Origin: JAHKLT01 sp046197865
Lineage (GTDB): Archaea > Methanobacteriota > Methanobacteria > Methanobacteriales > Methanobacteriaceae
Direction of reading: 5' to 3'
Assembly (NCBI RefSeq): GCF_046197865.1
Contig: NZ_CP166990.1
Coordinates: forward strand, 434,001-498,000
DNA length: 64,000 nucleotides
Made by a program: the position numbers and the translations under genes. Below are positions 28,378-35,979 of this stretch, one piece after another; the stretch's first letter is position 1, and the number at the start of each line of letters is the position of its first letter. The notes below the pieces were generated by a model. The model saw only the letters and a list, made by a program, of their open reading frames with translations, did not search any database and had not been told where the DNA came from.

Positions 28378-28779
28378 CTAGTTTAATATTATAAATAATT
28401 TTAATAAAGTATCATAACAATTATTATTCTTACATAATTTTTCTATATCATCAATAATGTTGTCCCAAATTTCATGTTTTTTAGAAATAGTAATATCATT
28501 AGGAACTTTAATATAAAATATTTTATCAAAACTATTTTCTATTTGATTATATTCAGTTGAAAATATTACTTGATTTAATCCATAGTTTATAGTAATTTTG
28601 TTAAGTTGTTCTGCGATAAAATCAATAGTATCAATTAATTCACCTTTATAGATTATTTTATCAGTATTTTTTGAAAAGTCACTATTTAATTTATTGGAAT
28701 TTGTAGGATAGTTTAAGTTTTTATTAGTTGTCTTTTTAATGTAATTTTTAGTTTCAATGTTTGTTTTAAGATTTACCAT
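28378..28779 (-). CDS. Hypothetical protein paired with the HEPN remnant
   Basis: A 133-residue protein with a low-complexity Asn/Lys/Thr-rich N-terminus (about 50 residues) and a compact C-terminal domain from about residue 50 with KIFYIKVPNDITISKKHEIW followed by a helix and a hydrophobic strand. No family recognised. ATG 28779 is preceded by GAGGTG eight to nine bases upstream; a longer frame from 28788 is less likely. Its position directly before the HEPN gene is what an antitoxin would have, but this is inference from context, and with the HEPN gene broken it may itself be decaying. Confidence 0.55.
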   Translation of the reverse strand: MVNLKTNIETKNYIKKTTNKNLNYPTNSNKLNSDFSKNTDKIIYKGELIDTIDFIAEQLNKITINYGLNQVIFSTEYNQIENSFDKIFYIKVPNDITISKKHEIWDNIIDDIEKLCKNNNCYDTLLKLFIILN

Positions 28780-28970
28780 TGTTAGCACCTCTTTTAGGAT
28801 ACCAAATTTTTGTAAAACGATCGTATTTGCAATATCAGTAATTAATTTCCTAAATTAACTTCAAATCTATTTATAGGGTTATTTTTATAAAAAGTTTTCG
28901 AAGTTGTGCTTTTTCATAGATGTGATTAATCGTATAGATTTAATATCTTTTAAATTTAAAAATTAACTTA

Positions 28971-30623
28971 ATGGCATTAAATATAAAAAAAGATTATCCT
29001 TATTTAATTATATTAATTATATTTTCAAGTATTTTAATTACTTATTTAATTAATTTTAATTTAAATTTTGGAATATTTTGCTCTGATGTGTATGTATATC
29101 TATTAAATGCACTTTATTTTACAGGAGAAAATATTAGATCTACATCAACAATTTCTTTATCTCCTATAATATGTTATTTAACTTCATTATTATTTGAAAT
29201 AGGTTTTAAACACCAAATAGCTATTTTTATGGTAACAGGTCTTTTTGCAATTTTTGGATTTATAGGATTATTTTTACTTTTAAAAACACGTTTTAATAAT
29301 CTATTAAGTCTTTTAGCAACTGTAATTTTTATAAGTTTTTCCTTAAATCTTGCATGGCTTGCTAATGGTTCAATTGATATTCCTGCAGTTAGTCTAACTT
29401 TATGGGCAATGTTATTTTTAATTCTAGCTTTAGATAAAAACCCTAAATATTTCATTTTAACAATTTTACTATTTTTATTGGCATTTTTTATTAGAACTAC
29501 AGTAATCTTATTTTTACCTGTATTGATTTTTTATTATTTATCAAAAAAGAATTTTATAGCTAATTTACTTTTAAATGATAAATTTAAAAGATTTAAAGCT
29601 TATTTATTTTCTAAAGAATTTAAATATATTTTAATTGGTTTATTAATTTCATTAGTATTGTTTATTATAATTTCATATAAAATTACTAAAATGGGTGATA
29701 CTGTTGTATTTTTAGGTCAATCATCTAATGCAATTACAGGCACTCGCCAAGGAATAGGAGATCCTGCATATAACACTGATATACTTTTTTATATTAAAAA
29801 TTTAACTAATTTCTTATCTAGTTCACATGTAACATTTTTAAATCATAAGTTAATATTAAAAAATCCTACTTTTATAAGCTATGCATATATTGTTTTATTC
29901 ATAGCTGGAATCATTTTAATAATTTCTAACTATTATAAGAAATTTAAGGATTTTAAAATTAAAACAAATTATAAACATATGATTTTAATTATTTTAATGA
30001 TATTTTTAACTATAATTTCATTTAATAATGTCAGTTCATTTATTACATTAATTTTATGCTTTTTAACATTGCTTATAACAGATTTCATATTTAAAAAATA
30101 TAATTTCAAGTATTTATCATTAAATTTAGCATTTTTAGGTTGGATTTTATTTAATTTAATCTTTTTTTCATATTTAGATATTAAAGTAGATAGATATTTC
30201 ATTGCTTGTTTGGTTGGAATTACTTATTTTATTGTATCTGCATTTTATTTAATTCAGGTAAAATTTCCAAAAAGAGAAAAATTATTTAATGGAATTTATA
30301 TAATAATTATACTTATATTAATGATTTCATCTTTTAATTTTGTAAATACATATGAAGATACAGATGAATTTAAAAATGAAGAATCAATTTCAATATTTTT
30401 AAAAAATTATGATGAAGATTATAAAAATAAAACTATTGGATCATATAATGTAAGGTATTATTCATGGTATTTATTAAAGTATGTTGAAGCTTATCCTTCA
30501 CAAAATCAAACTAAAATTGATAATAGTGATTTAGATTATTATATTTCAAATAAAACACAAGATTTAGATAATTTTAAAGAGATTAAAAATATTGGTACAT
30601 TATATGTTTATGAGAGGATTTAA
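28971..30623 (+). CDS. Multi-pass membrane protein, PMT/GT39-like, paralogue of the 26280-27896 gene
   Basis: A 550-residue membrane protein with about 12 helices. After the first helix is CSDVYVYLLNALYFTGENI, matching the acidic loop of the paralogue on the other strand, and the DIKVDRYFIACLVGI segment matches its TKADRYFTAMAPGF. Like the paralogue it ends with a short soluble domain ending LYVYERI. Likely a GT-C enzyme using a lipid-linked sugar. No clear ribosome-binding site precedes ATG 28971, so the start is tentative. A glycosyltransferase gene starts at the very next base after its stop. Confidence 0.8.
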   Translation: MALNIKKDYPYLIILIIFSSILITYLINFNLNFGIFCSDVYVYLLNALYFTGENIRSTSTISLSPIICYLTSLLFEIGFKHQIAIFMVTGLFAIFGFIGLFLLLKTRFNNLLSLLATVIFISFSLNLAWLANGSIDIPAVSLTLWAMLFLILALDKNPKYFILTILLFLLAFFIRTTVILFLPVLIFYYLSKKNFIANLLLNDKFKRFKAYLFSKEFKYILIGLLISLVLFIIISYKITKMGDTVVFLGQSSNAITGTRQGIGDPAYNTDILFYIKNLTNFLSSSHVTFLNHKLILKNPTFISYAYIVLFIAGIILIISNYYKKFKDFKIKTNYKHMILIILMIFLTIISFNNVSSFITLILCFLTLLITDFIFKKYNFKYLSLNLAFLGWILFNLIFFSYLDIKVDRYFIACLVGITYFIVSAFYLIQVKFPKREKLFNGIYIIIILILMISSFNFVNTYEDTDEFKNEESISIFLKNYDEDYKNKTIGSYNVRYYSWYLLKYVEAYPSQNQTKIDNSDLDYYISNKTQDLDNFKEIKNIGTLYVYERI

Positions 30624-31790
30624 ATGAATATTTTACATGTTGTTTCATCTTTTACGCCTTGTTTTTCACATGGTGGTGTTGTAAATGCATCGTATGAAAT
30701 AGCTAAAGCACAAGTTAGAGATGGTCATAATGTAACTGTATTTACAACTGATAATTGTAAAGAAAGATTAAATGTAAAAGATAATGTTAATTTAGATGGA
30801 ATTAATGTACATTACTTTAGAAATATTTCTAATTCATTTAAAAACACTTTTACAATAGATAGTCCTTTAAAATTAAATTCTACTTTAAAAAAAGAAATTT
30901 CATCATTTGATATAATTCATATTCATGAACATAGGCATACTTTAGCTATTTTAACTGTAAAACATGCTTTAAAACAAAAAATACCCTATGTATTACAATC
31001 TCATGGATCGGTTCTACCTTTTTTTCAAAAAGAATCATTAAAAAAGATTTTTGATAAATTATGGGGTTTTAAAATTTTACATAATGCTAGTAAAGTTTTT
31101 GCACTAACTGAAGTAGAAAAAGAACAATATCTTAAAATGGGTATCTTAGAAGATAAAATTGAAATTGTACCTTTAGGAATTAATTTAAAAGATTATGAAA
31201 ACTTACCTTCAAAAGGTAATTTCAGATTAAAACATAATTTTTCTAATGATAGTAAATTACTTCTATTTCTTGGAAGAATTCATGAAATTAAAGGTCTAGA
31301 TTTAGCTATTGAATCATTAAATCTTTTAAAAAATGAAGACTATAAACTAGCTATTGTTGGTGAAGATTATGGATTTAAGTCAACTTTGGAAAAATTAATA
31401 AAAAAATATTCAATTGAAGATAAAGTAATTTTCACAGGACCACTTTATAAAAATGATAAAAAAGAAGCTTTAATTGATTGTGATGTATTTTTAATGCCTT
31501 CAAGATATGAGTCATTTACTACAAGTGGACTTGAAGCTATGGCATGTAGCACACCATTAATTTTAACAAATAATAATCATATATGTTCTTGGGTTAATAA
31601 TAATGTGGGAATATGTTGTAATTATGATAAAAAAGAACTTAGTATAGCTATTAATGAACTTTTAGATAATGTTGATTTAATGGATAAATTCTCTAAAAAA
31701 GGATTAGAACTTGTTAAAACTAAATATAACTGGAATATAATCGATAAAAATATAATTCAAATTTACAATGATGTTATTAAATTAAAATAA
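30624..31790 (+). CDS. Glycosyltransferase family 4 enzyme
   Basis: A 388-residue GT4 glycosyltransferase. The N-terminus has HVVSSFTPCFSHGGVVNASY (acceptor domain with the Gly-rich loop), HIHEHRHTLAILT mid-domain, and the donor domain has LFLGRIHEIKGLDLAIESL, LMPSRYESFTTSGLEAMACS, the last holding the EX7E motif. GAGGA lies six bases before ATG 30624, directly after the membrane protein stop, so the two are translated as a pair. Acceptor and sugar unknown; part of the envelope-glycan region. Confidence 0.93.
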   Translation: MNILHVVSSFTPCFSHGGVVNASYEIAKAQVRDGHNVTVFTTDNCKERLNVKDNVNLDGINVHYFRNISNSFKNTFTIDSPLKLNSTLKKEISSFDIIHIHEHRHTLAILTVKHALKQKIPYVLQSHGSVLPFFQKESLKKIFDKLWGFKILHNASKVFALTEVEKEQYLKMGILEDKIEIVPLGINLKDYENLPSKGNFRLKHNFSNDSKLLLFLGRIHEIKGLDLAIESLNLLKNEDYKLAIVGEDYGFKSTLEKLIKKYSIEDKVIFTGPLYKNDKKEALIDCDVFLMPSRYESFTTSGLEAMACSTPLILTNNNHICSWVNNNVGICCNYDKKELSIAINELLDNVDLMDKFSKKGLELVKTKYNWNIIDKNIIQIYNDVIKLK

Positions 31791-31995
31791 TTAATTTAAT
31801 TTCTTTCAAAATTTTTTATAGTAAAGATTAAATACTGCTTTTTACATATTCTTAGTATATATGAAAATTCAATGTAAGTTTTTCAACAGATAAAAAATTA
31901 ATATAATTTTTATACTTATTTTTAATAATTAATAAAAAATCGTTGAAATTTTACTATTACTATTTTATTAAAAAAATACAAGGGGTGTTTTAACA

Positions 31996-33708
31996 ATGAA
32001 GGTTACAAAAATTACTGAAACAGCACTTAGAGATGGACATCAATCTTTACTTGCTACTAGGCTTAGAACTCGTGATATGGTTCCTATTGCAGAAGAATTA
32101 GATAAAATTGGATACTTCTCAATTGAAGCATGGGGCGGAGCAACATTCGATACCTGTATCAGATATTTAAATGAAGATCCATGGGAACGTCTTAGAAGCT
32201 TAAAAGAAAAAATAACCAAAACTCCAATTCAGATGCTTCTTCGTGGGCAGAATTTAGTAGGATATAAACATTATTCTGATGATGTAGTTACTAAATTCGT
32301 TGAAAAATCATATGAAAATGGTGTAGATATATTCAGAATTTTTGATGCTTTAAATGATGTAAGAAACATGGAATCATCTATTAAAGCAGCTAAAGCTCAA
32401 GGAGCACATGTCCAAGGAACTATTAGTTATACTATCAGTCCAGTTCACAGCATTGATAATTTTGTAGAACTTGCAAAAGAACTTGAAGCTCTAGAATGTG
32501 ATTCAATAGCTATTAAAGATATGGCTGGATTAATTAGTCCTGCAGATACTTTCGAGCTAGTTTCAAAATTAAAAGAAGAAACTGACCTTTTAGTTGATCT
32601 TCATTGTCATTGTACAAGTGGAATCACTCCTATTAGCTATTATGCAGCATGTCAAGCTGGAGTTGATATTTTAGATACAGCTATTTCTCCTCTTGCTTGG
32701 GGAACTTCCCAACCTCCAACAGAAAGTATTGTTGCAGCTTTACAAGGAACAGAATATGATACTAAATTGGATTTAAAACTTTTAAATCATATTAAAAAAT
32801 ATTTCGATGATATTCGTGAGAAATATGCATCTTTAATTGATCCTATTACAGAAAGAGTAGATACTGATGTGCTTGTTTACCAAATTCCTGGTGGAATGCT
32901 TTCTAATCTTATTTCTCAATTAAAAGAACAAAATGCACTTGATAGATATCAAGATGTATTAGAAGAAATGCCTAGAGTTAGAAAAGATATGGGTTATCCT
33001 CCTCTTGTTACTCCTACTAGTCAGATTGTAGGAATTCAAGCAGTTATGAATGTTTTAGGTGGAGAAAGATATAAAACAGTTTCTAATGAAGTTAAAGAAT
33101 ATATGAAAGGAAACTACGGAACACCTCCTGCACCACTTAATCAAAAAGTTGTTAGGAAAATCATTGGGGATGAAAAACCTATTACCTGTAGACCTGCAGA
33201 TTTAATTGAACCAGAATATGAAGAAGCTAAAAAAGAAGCTGAAGAAAAAGGTTTAGTTAAAAAAGAAGAAGATATTTTAACCTATGCTTTATATCCATCT
33301 GTAGCTAATAAATTCTTAAAAGGAGAAATTCAAGAAGAAGAATTAGAAAAACCTAAAGCTGCACTAGATGATACAACAGATGCTATTCCAACAGAATATA
33401 ATGTTGAAGTAGATGGGGATGTATTTGAAGTTAAAATTATGCCTACTGGATTTATGGATGTTAAAGAAACAGATAAAGGACCATTTACTCCAGTTGAAGG
33501 AGGTATATTATCTTCAATGCAAGGTATGGTCATTAAATTAAATGTTAATATTGGTGACAAGGTTCATAAAGGATCTACAGTAGCTGTTATTGAAGCTATG
33601 AAAATGGAAAATGATATACAATCAGATGTTGATGGTGTTGTTAAGGAAATATTTGTAGAACCTGGCGATGCTGTTGGTGCTGGTGATATTTTAATGGTAA
33701 TTGAATAA
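31996..33708 (+). CDS. pycB: Pyruvate carboxylase subunit B (carboxyltransferase plus biotin carrier)
   Basis: A 570-residue subunit that transfers CO2 from carboxybiotin to pyruvate to form oxaloacetate. The HMGL-like TIM barrel at residues 1-300 has TALRDGHQSLLATRLRTR and DLHCHCTSGITP (metal-binding His). The conserved carboxylase domain follows to about 460, and the C-terminal biotinyl domain (about 500-570) has VIEAMKMENDI with the biotinylated lysine. GGGGTG precedes ATG 31996 by eight bases. The biotin carboxylase subunit PycA is not in the window. Oxaloacetate feeds the incomplete reductive TCA cycle, for which fumarase, sucC and kor genes lie at 41.8-46.4 kb. Confidence 0.96.
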   Translation: MKVTKITETALRDGHQSLLATRLRTRDMVPIAEELDKIGYFSIEAWGGATFDTCIRYLNEDPWERLRSLKEKITKTPIQMLLRGQNLVGYKHYSDDVVTKFVEKSYENGVDIFRIFDALNDVRNMESSIKAAKAQGAHVQGTISYTISPVHSIDNFVELAKELEALECDSIAIKDMAGLISPADTFELVSKLKEETDLLVDLHCHCTSGITPISYYAACQAGVDILDTAISPLAWGTSQPPTESIVAALQGTEYDTKLDLKLLNHIKKYFDDIREKYASLIDPITERVDTDVLVYQIPGGMLSNLISQLKEQNALDRYQDVLEEMPRVRKDMGYPPLVTPTSQIVGIQAVMNVLGGERYKTVSNEVKEYMKGNYGTPPAPLNQKVVRKIIGDEKPITCRPADLIEPEYEEAKKEAEEKGLVKKEEDILTYALYPSVANKFLKGEIQEEELEKPKAALDDTTDAIPTEYNVEVDGDVFEVKIMPTGFMDVKETDKGPFTPVEGGILSSMQGMVIKLNVNIGDKVHKGSTVAVIEAMKMENDIQSDVDGVVKEIFVEPGDAVGAGDILMVIE

Positions 33709-33776
33709 TTACCTTTATTTGAAACAAAACCTTTAATTATATATTTATTCAATGTTATTTGGAATTATTTTTATAA

Positions 33777-34020
33777 TTTCTTATAACATAAATTAAACTA
33801 TTTTTATTTTAATCTATTTTCAGTTAAAAAATATTCCTATTTGATATAATTTTTGTATTGATTTATGTTTCAAAATTATCTCATTATAAAATATTGCTTT
33901 TATTTAAACTGAATATTTAAATATTGTATTTAATATATAATTAATTGTAGACTCATGTCTCAAAATCTGTTCAATCATGTTATAATAGTTATTTTTCTTA
34001 TAAATGATTGAATCTTTTTT
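33777..34020. repeat. Repeat unit A: shared 21-base leader, TATA-like box, stem-loop and T-tract
   Basis: Starts with a 21-base sequence (33777-33797) that recurs exactly at 34493-34513. An AT-rich stretch with TATA-like sequence lies near 33912-33940, then ATGTCT at 33955-33960, then a perfect 9-base inverted repeat (33970-33978 with 34004-34012) followed by a T-rich run. This looks like a small transcription unit with a hairpin terminator, but no coding frame is present. Not recognised as any known RNA. Confidence 0.45.
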
Positions 34021-34044
34021 AAAGTTTTTGTATTTTTTTTTTAT

Positions 34045-34436
34045 ATGGAGGTTCGGCCAAAATTATTTTGGTTTTCTTATTGTTTTTATTTTAGATTATT
34101 GTTTTTTCATTCTATATTTGTTTTTTAATAAAACATAGCATTTTATATACTATTTAACACAAATAATAATTTGTAATTGATTAATAAATATTTTCATGAT
34201 ATTTTAGAGAGGTTTATTTAATTATTTGATTAAAAAATTTCTTTTCTATTATCTTGATGTGAAAGCCAAACACAAGATTTTTAAAAGAAATTAAACAAAA
34301 AAGAACCTTTTAAAAAATAAATAATTTAATCAATTATGTACCGTTGGAGGAGTGGGAATTTAAGCTCGTGCTACTATGGTTCATAAGAACTATTTAAACA
34401 AGAAAAACCAAAAATAGTATTTTTGGCCTACCCTCA
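34045..34436. mobile_element. MITE-like element with imperfect terminal inverted repeats
   Basis: The left end (34045-34085) contains GGCCAAAATTATTTTGG followed by TTTTC. The right end (34395-34436), read on the minus strand, gives GGCCAAAAATACTATTTTTGG followed by TTTTTC, with similar flanks (GAGG before, CTT.TTG after). Each end is also a palindrome by itself (34057-34071; 34408-34426). The 390 bases between contain no ORF but do hold a long nested stem (34226-34333) and a small GC-richer patch. No clear target duplication was seen, so an alternative is a structured RNA gene rather than a transposon relic. Confidence 0.5.
34226..34333. other. Long nested stem-loop inside the MITE-like element
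   Basis: Three inverted repeats are nested on one axis: TTGATTAAA (34226-34234) with TTTAATCAA (34325-34333), AATTTCTTTT (34238-34247) with AAAAGAAATT (34283-34292), and ATCTTG with CAAGAT at the apex. Together they can fold into one interrupted hairpin of about 108 bases. This could be a structured RNA or a DNA cruciform used in transposition. Confidence 0.55.
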
Positions 34437-34492
34437 TTTGCCTGATGAATGTAAAATTTAATTTAATATTATTAGAATTTGTTTTATTATAC

Positions 34493-34680
34493 TTTCTTAT
34501 AACATAAATTAAATCTGTTTTGAATCTTATTATTTCCTTTGTTCTGTTTTATTGTTTTCATTTAAAAGAGAATATTTATATATAATATTTAATAAATTAT
34601 TATTTGTAAGTTTATGTCTGGGAAGAAATTTGATTTAGTGCTATTGGTTATATTATTAATTTAATAGCACTAATTTAAAT
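34493..34680. repeat. Repeat unit B: shared leader, TATA-like box and stem-loop
   Basis: Begins with the same 21 bases as unit A and shares with unit C the segment TTTATTGTTTTCATTT followed by a purine run and a strong TATA-like sequence (34571-34590). About 25 bases later comes ATGTCT (34614-34619), then a perfect 11-base inverted repeat (34635-34645 with 34663-34673) whose arms include GCTATT/AATAGC, as in the array at 39.9-40.9 kb. Candidate small RNA gene. Confidence 0.45.
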
Positions 34681-34830
34681 CTATATTTGAATTTTTATTT
34701 TGAATTGTATTATTTACTTCAGTTTGCTTTATTGTTTTCATTTGAAAAAGAGTTTTTATATATTATTTTTAATATATTAATATTATAGAGACTTAAGTGT
34801 CTATGTAGATAAGCTTAATAAATTAAATTA
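34681..34830. repeat. Repeat unit C: TATA-like box and short palindrome
   Basis: Aligns with unit B over about 110 bases: TTTGAAT..TATTATTT, then TTTATTGTTTTCATTT at 34728-34743, purine run, TATA-like sequence near 34753-34770, and a short palindromic AGACTTAAGTGTCT at 34789-34802 where units A and B have ATGTCT. No coding frame. Downstream to 35060 the sequence is AT-rich with nothing I can name. Confidence 0.4.
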
Positions 34831-35063
34831 ACATTATAGGAAGTTTTAATAACTTTTTTTTTATGCTAATTAATTTATTGTATTTTTGTAAAACTTTTGT
34901 TTTTTTATTTAACAATTTCTTGCATTGTTAATAAATTATATTTTAGTCAATTTTATATGCATTAGTATAATATTGTTTTAAAACAGTTAATTTTATCCAA
35001 AAACAAAGAAAAACTTTTTAAATTAAAATTAATAATATTTTATTGATGTAATTTCAATGAATT

Positions 35064-35080
35064 CATTATATAAAAATAAT
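35064..35080 (+). promoter_or_regulatory. Candidate archaeal TATA box for the 31-residue peptide gene
   Basis: The sequence TTATATAAAAATA at 35067-35079 is a good archaeal TATA box. Transcription would start about 25 bases later, near 35091-35098, at the foot of a hairpin (arms 35091-35102 and 35107-35118, ten of twelve pairs plus one wobble). The hairpin and then AAAGGAGGTGG lead into ATG 35141. Confidence 0.5.
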
Positions 35081-35140
35081 ATTTCTCCCGGACTATTAAA
35101 CTTAACAGTTTAGTTGTCTAATAAAAAGGAGGTGGTTATT

Positions 35141-35236
35141 ATGATTGATGATATAATTAACTTATCCAATATTTTGATATTAATATATCATACATTAGCA
35201 ATTATAATTACCCTCCTATATTATTTAGGTGGCTAA
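35141..35236 (+). CDS. 31-residue hydrophobic peptide (holin-like or type I toxin-like)
   Basis: A 32-codon frame starting MIDDIINLSNILILIYH and ending LLYYLGG: a short acidic start, then one helix of about 22 hydrophobic residues. The ribosome-binding site AAAGGAGGTGG, five to six bases before ATG 35141, is among the strongest in the window. A TATA box (35067) and a leader hairpin precede it. The layout resembles short single-helix toxins and holin-like peptides of bacterial type I systems; no such family is established for this archaeon as far as I know. It lies convergent to queC, in a repeat-rich spacer. Confidence 0.65.
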   Translation: MIDDIINLSNILILIYHTLAIIITLLYYLGG

Positions 35237-35298
35237 TTATATATAAAGAGATTTATGAGTTTTTATTATTTTTTTACTCAAATAAATGAGAAATTACA

Positions 35299-35979
35299 TT
35301 ATCTCTTTTCATATATAGTTGGATCATCTATACTTGCTTCTTTAAAAGCCCTTCTTCTTCTAAGGCATGATTCACATACTCCACAATGTAAATCATTTCC
35401 AACATAACATGAATAGCTAAGTTCCATTGGTGCATTTAATTTAAAACCCAATTCAACAATTTCTTTTTTATTTAAATCAATAGCTGGAGCTTCAATTATT
35501 ATATTATTTGGTGAACCAACTTTAATTAGTTCATTAAATTGATTTAAAAACCTTTTAGAATTATCTGGAAATGTATTTGCTTCTTCTGCATCCCATCCTA
35601 CAACAATTTTACTTGCTTTTTCTGCTTCTGCAAATGATGTTGCAATTGATACAAATACTGTATTTCTAGCTGGAACCCAAACACTTTTAGCACTCTTTTC
35701 ACATTTATCTTGATCTTCTAAATCATTAAGACCTAACTTAGGAACTTCATTAGATGATGTTAATGATGAATTACTAATCTTTTTAAGCCAATCAAGTTTA
35801 ATAACTGTGTGTTCAGCATTTAATGATTCACATATTTTATGTGATGATTCAATTTCTTTTAAAACTGCTTTTTGACCATAGTCAAATGTTATACAATGTA
35901 TTTCATAATCTTTATATTTTGAAATAGCTACAGTTGAATCTAATCCTCCTGATAATACTGCAATAACTTTTTTATTCAT
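35299..35979 (-). CDS. queC: 7-cyano-7-deazaguanine synthase QueC
   Basis: A 226-residue ATP-dependent enzyme making preQ0, the precursor of archaeosine in archaeal tRNA. The PP-loop is VLSGGLDSTVAISK at the N-terminus and the C-terminal zinc site has CYVGNDLHCGVCESCLRRR with four cysteines. ATG 35979 follows GTGGT; a longer frame to 35994 has no signal. The start lies inside the end of larC (8-base overlap), so queC and larC form a coupled pair on the minus strand. Confidence 0.96.
   Translation of the reverse strand: MNKKVIAVLSGGLDSTVAISKYKDYEIHCITFDYGQKAVLKEIESSHKICESLNAEHTVIKLDWLKKISNSSLTSSNEVPKLGLNDLEDQDKCEKSAKSVWVPARNTVFVSIATSFAEAEKASKIVVGWDAEEANTFPDNSKRFLNQFNELIKVGSPNNIIIEAPAIDLNKKEIVELGFKLNAPMELSYSCYVGNDLHCGVCESCLRRRRAFKEASIDDPTIYEKR

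Noticed and set aside
29174..30202. Minus-strand ORFs within the membrane protein gene at 28971
   Set aside because: Lysine/isoleucine-rich antisense readings of an AT-rich membrane protein gene; no start signals.
34320..34440. RNase P RNA or SRP (7S) RNA
   Set aside because: The GC-richer patch lacks the conserved cores of both RNAs (no RNase P CR-I/CR-V-like elements, no SRP helix 8 motif), and the segment is too short.
33709..35298. Decayed insertion sequence with transposase
   Set aside because: All frames in the 1.6 kb were scanned for transposase-like stretches (DDE or HUH motifs) and none was seen; only short non-coding repeats and one micro-ORF remain.
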